DNA of 64,000 nucleotides from Canna indica. Its lineage: Eukaryota > Streptophyta > Magnoliopsida > Zingiberales > Cannaceae. This document shows, piece after piece, positions 56,750 through 64,000 of this stretch (position 1 is the stretch's first letter; every line of letters begins with the position of its first letter). The stretch lies in NCBI GenBank assembly GCA_034359265.1, contig CP136891.1, forward strand, positions 54,576,501 to 54,640,500. The letters are read 5' to 3'. The position numbers and the translations under genes were made by a program. Below the pieces are notes generated by a model, which searched no databases, was not told the origin of the DNA, and was given only the letters and a program-made list of their open reading frames with translations.

Positions 56750-58195
56750 TATTGGCTTAACGTTTTCAACCTTGGTCTTAATCTTGATTTTGATGATAAC
56801 AAACATGGAACTAATGTTTCATTGAGAAGTACTTTCAGGTTCTATATCTTTTAGCGCACAACGTCCTCGATCGGAAATATCGAAGAAATCGGAAAATCAG
56901 AAGGAAGTTGGTCGACGCGCTCGAATTCGTCGGAAAGATAGAGTCTAGGTTTAGGGTGTCTAGTTTATGTTGTAAATCCTCATGATGATGCATAAGAACC
57001 CAAAAACCAAACCCTAAAATATGAAAACCCGAAAACCGCCCTGAAATTCACTAAGCCTAGGGAGGTCCTTGGAAGGCTATATGACCTAGACATTTTCTTA
57101 ACACAAAAAATGGCGGTAATTGTTCCTTGGGAAAAAAACTAGATAACAAGGTATTTTTAAGGATTTTTTGGAAGCCTTTAGCCTACACATACTTGACCCG
57201 AAAGATTAGAAAATTTCTGTTTTCCGAAAATTTGTACTAGACCCCAAAAACTTAGCCGAACCAAGCAGTGTAGTCTGCCCAGTTTAATGCTGCCAAAAAT
57301 TGGCAGTAGGCAAGTCGGTCGATGGAACAATCGACCGGAATGTGCCAGAAAATGGCAGTATGCCTTCGGTCGCTCGGTCAATCAATCAACGATCAACCGG
57401 ACTTGTGATCGGATGGCGAAAATGGCTAGTTTTTCGCTTGTTGAGGTGGCTGTTTCATGTCATCTTCTCAAGGCCTATAAATAGAAGCCTATGCAAGCCT
57501 TCCACCCTTTATCTAAGGTTCCATTGAGCCATTCTTGATTATTCTCAAAGCATTTCTTGAGTCATCCATTTAATAACCCTAGTTTCCATGATAGATCCTT
57601 GATCTTGCCTTCAAGCTTTGAATGATTCATCATTGAGGCATCAAGAGGAACTAGGACTCGTGTTTGGAGCTAAGTATTTGTTGTATTATTTATTTGCTCC
57701 ATTATTTGTGTATTTTTGTGATTTATTTCATTGTATTTGAGCTTGTGAAGACCTAGATTGTTAGGTCTTGAAATTGGGTGGTAACCTTGGTGTTTAAGGT
57801 TTAAATCCACTAGTGTAAACATAGTTTGCTAGGATTAGTTTTTATTGTCCTTAGGATTGAGGTGGGAGAGTGCTCTTAGTAGGAAGGTGGAGACTTCCGG
57901 GTGTGGAAGTGCCTTCGGTGTGAGAGCGGAGACTCTTTGGTGAAAACGTCCTCGTTGTAAAGGAAATAAGATAATATAGTAAAGCTAGTTTGAAAATCCT
58001 AAGCGGGGTGCTTAGGTAGTGGAGTAGGCATTAGGGCCGAACCACTATAAATAATTGTGTTTGCATTGATTCTACTTGGTTTATTTCATTATCCTATTTA
58101 CTTTGCTTTCGCTTGCTACTCAATTTGAAATTTGCCTAACTAACCAAAGAAACGATTAAAATCATATTTACGCAAAAAAATTAGTAAACACACTA
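56750..58195 (+). repeat. Family-A Copia solo LTR (A7) in G2, 3' end missing
   Basis: It begins TATTGGCTTAACGTTTTC and ends at 58195 in AACACACTA, about 32 bp before the usual LTR end. TGCAC lies on both sides (56745-56749 and 58196-58200). The empty site in G1 lies near 7800. It has the palindrome-rich block at about 57312-57410. Confidence 0.78.
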
Positions 58196-59432
58196 TGCAC
58201 CCTTATGTCCGCCACTAATGCCCCGGAGTTCGTCACCGTCTCCGCCGTCTAAGCATACAACCAAGTCATGAGCTAGCGGCCTTCTCCTAAAAACCAAGTG
58301 CGCTAAACTGCCCATGGATTTCTTGCTTAAAGTATCTGCCACTACATTTGCTTTTTCCGGATGGTACATTATTGTGCAATCATAGTCCTTCAAGAGCTTG
58401 AGCCACCTTCTCTGCCTTAGATTTAGTTCCTTATGGCTAAGCAAGTACTAGCGGCTCTTATGATCAGTGTAAATCTCATAGGCCTCGCCATAAAGTTAGT
58501 GACGCCACAGCTTCAATACAAACACCACCACTGCCAGCTCCAGGTCATGCGTCGGATAATTTTTCTTATGAACTTTCAACTTAAGGGATGCATAGTCTAT
58601 TACCTTGCCATACTATCTTAGGGCGCAACCCAAGCCAATCCGAAAGGCGTTGTAGTAAACCACAAACCCTCCCGAGCCCGAGGTTATAGCTAAGACAGCG
58701 CCAACGTCAAACAGTCCTTGAGCTTCTGAAATCTCTCCTCGCACTTGCCAACCCATACAAACTTGACCTTCTTTTGGGTCAAGCGGGTCAATGGTGTCGT
58801 AATCCTGGAAAAAATTTCCACGAACTTCCTGCAGTAGCTAGCCAACCCCAAGAAGGTATGAATCTACGTCACACTGGTCGGCCGCTTCCAATACTGGACT
58901 GCTTCCACCTTTGCGGAGTCCACCTTTACCCATTCCCTCGATACAACTTGGCCTAGGAATCCCACGCTTTCCAGCCAGAACTCGTACTTGGAGAACTTGG
59001 CATAAAGCTTATGCTCCCTGAGAGTCTCTAGAACCATCCTTAGGTGCTCAGAATGCTCTTCCCTGCTCCTGGAGTAAATCAAAATGTCATCAATAAAAAT
59101 AATCATAAATCAATCCAGGTACTCCTTGAACACTCGGTTCATTAGATCCATGAAAGTTGCTGGTGCATTTGTAGCCCAAAAGATATGACCAAAAACTCAA
59201 ATTGACTATATCTTGACCTGAAGGCAGTTTTAGGAATGTCAGAATCCTAGATTCTTAACTGGTGGTACCAGGACCTCAGATAAATCTTAGAGAACCACTG
59301 CGCCCCCTTGAGCTGATCAAATAGGTCGTCACTCTTGGGCAACAGGTAACGATTCTTCATAATCACCTTGTTGAGCTGTCTGTAATCAATGCACATACGC
59401 ATGGACCCATCCTTCTTTTTCACAAAGAGCAC
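58196..59432 (-). pseudogene. RT and RNase H of G2
   Basis: [22 protein letters not shown] (59432 leftwards), the [16 protein letters not shown] segment, [20 protein letters not shown] (59106 leftwards) with FIDD intact, and [14 protein letters not shown]. RNase [20 protein letters not shown] and DTLSKKSMG (58444 leftwards). Stops include the complement of a TAG near 58612, at the same codon as the TAG at 1934 in G0. Confidence 0.84.
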
Positions 59433-60191
59433 CGGAGTGCCCCACGGCTAAACACTCGAGCGTGTGAAGCCAAAATCTAGTAGCTCCTATAATTGCTACT
59501 TCAACTCTCTCAACTCTGCCGATGCCATCCGATATGGTGGAATGGAGATAGGTTTCACCCCGGGCTGCAAGTCAATGCAGAATTTGACCCCCCTATCTGG
59601 TGGCAAACATGGTAGCTCTTCGTGGAAAACATTAGGGAACTCACAAACTACGTGTGTCCCCTTGACATCCCCTGTTGTACCCCTGTCCTCCTCTGCCACA
59701 GATACAAAGGTCAAAAAGGATTGGCAGCCGCCTGAAAGCAATTTGTGGGTCTTCAGAGCTGAAATGACCGCCACAGGGTCTTCTTTCCCGTCTCCCTCGA
59801 AGGTGAACTGCGGCAATCCGAGCTTATTGAAGGTAACAGTCTTAGTCCTACATTCTACTAATGTATAATGATCTGCCAGCTAGTCCATGCCTAATATCAC
59901 GTCTAGTTCCAGCATCGGCAGGAGTGTCAACTCGGCCATCAGTACCTACTCGCAGATAATCACCTCACAGTCCCTAAAGACTATCTCAGCCAAGATAGCA
60001 TAGCTCGTAGGCGTCGACACCAGAAAAGGCACGTCAAGAGAAGAGGGTTTCCCCAATAATTTAGCAGCAAACAAAGCATATACGAATGAATGGGTGGCAT
60101 CCGGATCAAATAATACGAAAGCAGCAGTAGAACCTACAACAAGTGTACCTATCACCACAGCCTTTGACGCCTCAGCGCCATTTCGATTCAT
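59433..60191 (-). pseudogene. Protease and PR-RT linker of G2
   Basis: AMNRNGAEASKAVVIG leads to FVLFDPDATHSF, so the loop has lost its Gly as well (D-P-D). LPQFTFEGDGKEDPVAVISAL and CEFPNVFHEELPCLPPDRGV follow (to 59496). A stop lies near 59946 between the two parts. Confidence 0.8.
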
Positions 60192-61311
60192 AGCAAATAC
60201 TAGTGCTAGGACAATCCTTCCTTAAATGCCCAACCTATCTGAACCTAAAACATGCGTCGGAACAACCATAACAAGCACCCCAGTGCTTCTTGTGGTAGCG
60301 ACCACACTGCTGCGGCTCGGGCCTCCGTTGTGCTCCTACTGACGTCTCCCCTGGCCCTAGGCCCATGCGACCTTTAGAACTATTGTGCCCTCTGCCACGC
60401 TGCGGCTCTGTCGTTGTGATGGTCCCCTCAGAGTGAGCCGACCGACCCCCCATGTGCTGGGGCCATAACTTCTTCTTCGGGGGTCCATCATGTTTGTCGA
60501 ATGGTACCAATGCCTCCTTTCGAAGCGCCTCATCAACCACCCGACTAAATGATGTATCCTCTGTGTAGTGAATGAGTCTGGCGATTTGCGGCCTTAGCCC
60601 CTCGATGAATCTCTTAACCATTGTGGTCTCAGTGGCTACCAAGATAGGATGATACTTCGAGAGCCGAGTGAACTCCATCTCGTAGTCCATCACTGACATA
60701 CCGCTCGTCTGACGTAGTAGCTCGAACTCTCTTGCCCGCTTATCTCGGACGCTCATCGGTAAGTACCGCTCCACCATGGCGACCCTGAACTCCTCCCATG
60801 TAGGGGGCGGTGCATCTGCCGCCCTAAGGTCTCTCTAGGTGTGAAGCCAATCCTTGGCTGGTCCCCTCAGCTACAGTTCGATCATCCGAGCAGTCGCCTC
60901 AGAAGAACAACCCGAGCTCCACGCACAGCTCATAGCAATCACCAAGGAAACTAGTGACATCTACCAGCCGATATATCCCAATGAACTCTCGCGGCCTAAA
61001 TTTGACGAAATTTGCATAGGTGGTTGCTTCGAAAACCCTAACCACTGACACCATTGGCTCTACCACCTCCGGTACCATAGGTGCCGCTAGTACCAGCTGT
61101 GGCTGTTGTTGTTGTCTCAGCTCGTGCTCCCTATGGAGCGCCTCGGCCAACTCGACCACTCGAGCTTGTAGCTGCACAGCTATGGGATCCTGCCCCCTTT
61201 ATCCTGAGTCGATTGTAATCCACCACGGCCTCGGCCCCAGCCTCGTCCTCGTCCTCGTCGCTCCGTGGAGTTGCTACCAGTACCGCTCAACGCGGCGTTA
61301 AAAGGCTCCAT
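60192..61311 (-). pseudogene. gag of G2
   Basis: The start is the complement of 61309-61311 (MEPFNAALSGTGSNSTERR, then an Arg/Gly-rich stretch). The capsid domain reads YANFVKFRPREFIGIYRLVD and SFLGDCYELCVELG (about 60905-61050), then VERYLPMSVRDKRAREFELL and MEFTRLSKYHPILVATET (60777 leftwards). The zinc knuckle is CFRFR-stop-VGHLRKDC, decayed. A deletion of about 100 bp removes the spacer before the protease. Confidence 0.82.
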
Positions 61312-61416
61312 CACACTAGCATTTATAAGAAAAGCATCATTAATAGCAAGAAACTATTCATAACTTTTGCAGCTAATAATCACATGTCTTACTGAGGTGC
61401 AAACTTACCCCATTGA

Positions 61417-61926
61417 TGTAATACCCGAAAAAAAATGTTAATTAATTTTATTTAGGCTTCAGCAGGAAAGCCGGGATGCGCGACGGAGCGGCCTGAGTAA
61501 ATCGCCGGAGGGTGCGATTTGAGGCATGACCTTGATGCATGATGAAATTATTTCAATTATGTCGAATTTGAAATGTGGGTTTGAGTCGAGTCCGACTATT
61601 CGATCAGAACTTAGATTGGACGAGTCTAAGAAGCTTGAGTTCACTTAAGTCAGTAGGGGCAATTAGGTAATTTGAAAAAAAAGAAAAATAAATCAATCCC
61701 ATCTAGAGCCGCACACCCCTAGACGAGTGAGGAGAAGGGGCGCACACGGAGAGGTCGAATCTTCGTCGGATCATCTTCTCCTCTTTGTTTCCCTCTTCAG
61801 GTGAGTGGTTTGTTTTTGCAAAAAATGAGGTTTCCTTCTTGCCTTGGTCACCCATTGCCAATAGGGAAAATCCAAATTTTTCTTGGTGAATCTTGATTCT
61901 TTGTTTAATCGGATTGGTATTGTATA
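61417..61926 (+). repeat. Solo LTR in the leader of G2, cut by a LINE
   Basis: It begins TGTAATACCCGAAAA directly after ATTGA (61412-61416), exactly as in G1 at 10056, and follows the G1 copy to TTGGTATTGTAT, where a poly-T run marks the LINE end. Its remaining part should lie beyond the window. Confidence 0.83.
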
Positions 61927-61954
61927 TTTTTTTTTCGAAATAGATAATGCATTA

Positions 61955-62949
61955 ATTAAACCCGGAAAACCTTGAGCAAAAGCAGTCATCATACAAAATG
62001 TCCTCGAGATCAGGAGGACAAGCAGACGACCATATTACAAAATCTCCCTCTCTCCTAGCTCTATTTGCTGCCCAATGGGCAGCTTTGTTCCCTTCCCTTA
62101 AACAAAATGAGAAGCTTTCACAGTTACAAGCCCTCATCAAAAATTGGATGTCTTTAACAATAGTACTAATCATTCAAGGAGGATTAACACGATTACAGAC
62201 ATCATCTACTCGTAATTTTGAATCTGATTCCATAACAAAGCTTTGTAAGTTTCTATTCGAGGCCATTTTCAGCGCCTCCAAAGCTACCAAAACTTCCAAA
62301 ATTAGGATGTTGTCATTCATCCGATTTATGCCAATTGCTCCAAGGCACATTCCCTTCCAATCTCTAACAATTATTCCCAGACCCCTGCACAGTCAAATAA
62401 CGAAGCATCATAATTAATTTCGAGATAATTCGGTGCGGGAGGTATCCATTTGACTAAGAATCGATTAACTAAACCAATGCCCTCAGATGGTTTGCTTGTC
62501 CAATAGCTATTGGTGAAGCATAAAATTTTATTCATCAGGCACTGAGGGGTAAGCTGCCTAGCCTCATGAAGCTTAAGGTTCCTAGCGTACCAGAAGAACC
62601 AGCATGAGTTGGCAATGAGGGTGTTAAAAAATTTCATATTGTGGTTTGGCCTAAGAGAACTCTCTAGCCACTCACCATATAGCCAGTTATGATGATTGGC
62701 AAGAAACAGACCAATTTTAGTAGAAATGAGATTCCAAACTGTGCGAGCATATTCACAGGCAAAAAATAAATGGTCATAAGTTTCAATAGAGATGTTACAA
62801 ATAGGACAGGAAATCGGGGTAGAGATACCAATGTGGAGAAGCCTAGACCTAGTAGGCAATTTTTTATGAAAAATTTTCCAACAGAAAATAATGACCTTAG
62901 GAGCCGATTTTAATTTCCAGAGGTGTTTCCAAGATATGGAGGCTGCCAA
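61955..62949 (-). pseudogene. LINE zf-RVT and RNase H region
   Basis: From 62949 leftwards: WKHLWKLKSAPKVIIFCWKI, then CPICNISIETYDHLFFACEYA (the zf-RVT Cys/His pattern), WFFWYARNLKLHEAR, and the RNase H start YLEINYDASLFD near 62400-62440. The RNase H middle (ESDSK, about 62215-62230, with the catalytic-type Asp) and end (VKDIQFLMRAC, REGNKAAHWAANRARREGDF) follow after frame breaks at about 62375 and 62173. Confidence 0.84.
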
Positions 62950-63044
62950 CTCACGCTGGTTATGGCTTCTTAGACTTCTAAAAGCTAATTTGGCGGTAAC
63001 ATTACCCCCTGACTATCCCTCTAAATGTAATTATCCTCATCAGG

Positions 63045-64000
63045 CTATAAAGGTAACCGAATCTTGAAAATGGATTCCCCCGGCACCAAGCCAAATAAAG
63101 TATTACATAAATCCACATTCCACACATGATTTATAATCAGGCTATCAACCGAGGCATCATTCGAGATTAAGTTAGGAGCCACAAATGTTGGCTTGAGGCA
63201 TAGAGATAAATCACCAAGCCAAGAATCCAGCATAACCGAAGTGTTAACACCCGAATTAATAATTCTAAAGAAACCGGGACGAAATTCATTGAATGCATTT
63301 CGAAATAATTTCCAACTCCAGAACAATTGGCATCAGAACAGTTAAAAAGCCGCAAATCTTTATATTTAGCAGAAACAAGATCAAGCTTTTAACTGAGTCA
63401 ACCAATTGCTTTTGATACTAGACAGGGGGTCTTCTAGGGGAAATTTCAGTACCTAAATACTTAAAGGGAAATGAGCCAGCTCAAATATTCATGGCATTGC
63501 TAATGTAGGCGATGTGATCCCTAGAAGTGGATTTAGGGTAAAAAATCGAGGATTTCTCAAAATTAATAGTAAGCCCAGTAAAATTTTCAAATTCCTTGAA
63601 AATATTTTTAACCGATTCCAAACTCTTAGGATTAGCTCTAAATGTAAGGAGGATGTCATCAGCAAAAAGCAAGTGACTAACACATGCTGCATTTCTAATT
63701 TTAAATGGAGTAAGCTTGCCAGTCTAAACAGCCTTATCTATGAGGCAGGTCAATACTTGGGAAGTTAAGACAAATAAATAAGGGGATAAAGGATCCCCTT
63801 GACGAATACCCCTATTTGATTGAAAGAAAGGAGACAAGCGACCATTAACCAAGTAGGCAAAGCTTACCGAGGAAAGACAAGCCTTAATCCACTCAACAAA
63901 CTTATAAGGAAATTTATAGGCATTGAGCATAGCAAAGAAAGCAGCCCAGGAAATTTTATCATAAGCCTTCTCAAGGTCAATTTTGACCATAACCCACTGA
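63045..64000 (-). pseudogene. LINE reverse transcriptase
   Basis: From 63990 leftwards: MVKIDLEKAYDKISW, WIKACLSSVSFAYLVNG and RGIRQGDPLSPYLFVL, then the catalytic LLFADDILL near 63650-63680, FTGLTINFEKSSIFYPKS and FKYLG. These are RT blocks of plant L1-type LINEs. In-frame stops occur near 63725, 63480 and 63430. The 5' part with endonuclease is outside the window. Confidence 0.87.

Larger units (their letters stand above)
51133..61926 (-). mobile_element. Ty3/Gypsy copy G2 (Tekay-like), 5' LTR outside window
   Basis: 3' LTR 51133-53701, internal region 53702 to 61416, then the solo LTR also seen in G1 (from 61417), which a LINE cuts at 61926. The internal part holds two family-A solo LTRs (54078-55644 and 56750-58195). 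Gag is largely present, unlike in G1. Coding is broken by many stops and indels. Confidence 0.87.
61927..64000 (-). mobile_element. L1-type LINE, 5' part outside window
   Basis: Minus-strand non-LTR element whose 3' end is the T run at 61927-61935 (poly-A on the minus strand). Domains from right to left: RT, zf-RVT and RNase H. Inserted in the solo LTR of G2. The frames are interrupted, so it is inactive. Confidence 0.88.

Overview
This window is plant nuclear DNA, most likely from an angiosperm. The grounds are Tekay/Del-like chromoviral Ty3/Gypsy elements with the plant primer-binding site TGGTATCAGAGC, Ty1/Copia LTRs, an L1-type LINE, CACTA- and Tourist-like MITEs, and one plant-type GH28 polygalacturonase gene with four exons. 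About 90% is transposable-element (TE) debris, much of it nested. I see no tRNA, rRNA, CRISPR array, operon or bacterial feature, and no host gene other than the polygalacturonase.

Layout. 1-6394: plus-strand Gypsy element G0 (gag tail, PR, RT, RNase H, INT with chromodomain, 3' LTR), cut by the window edge and carrying nine TAG stops. It sits inside minus-strand Gypsy copy G1 (6395-14022), which has lost most of gag and holds a solo LTR (10056-11814) in its leader. 14023-14645: tail of an older minus LTR. 15305-25515: a nest in which Copia LTR family A is broken by two copies of Copia family B facing each other. One B LTR holds a Gypsy solo LTR (18109-20540) and the other a family-A solo LTR (22006-23636). 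25516-27755: AT-rich DNA with a Tourist-like MITE, a CACTA-like patch and a Copia gag remnant. 27756-32990: family A with family B inside it, a second family-A LTR with its polypurine tract, and a LINE remnant. 32990-37344: an unrecognised coding-like sequence split by a family-B LTR that carries a CACTA-type MITE. 37345-45741: a family-A fragment, then Gypsy element G4, whose 5' LTR contains a 3.4 kb solo LTR with a 28-bp minisatellite. 45743-46015: a small Gypsy polyprotein tail.

46780-49146: an apparently intact, secreted GH28 polygalacturonase of 397 residues with all four family motifs, the only convincing functional gene here.

49312-64000: a minus Gypsy LTR, then Gypsy copy G2 (from 51133), a close relative of G1 with the same solo LTR at the same leader site. 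G2 carries two family-A solo LTRs, and its leader LTR is cut at 61926 by a minus-strand LINE that runs off the window.

I find no undescribed biological system. The interest lies in TE history: shared nested insertions, empty-site evidence inside the window, an inverted Copia pair, methylation-like decay, and a minisatellite inside an LTR.
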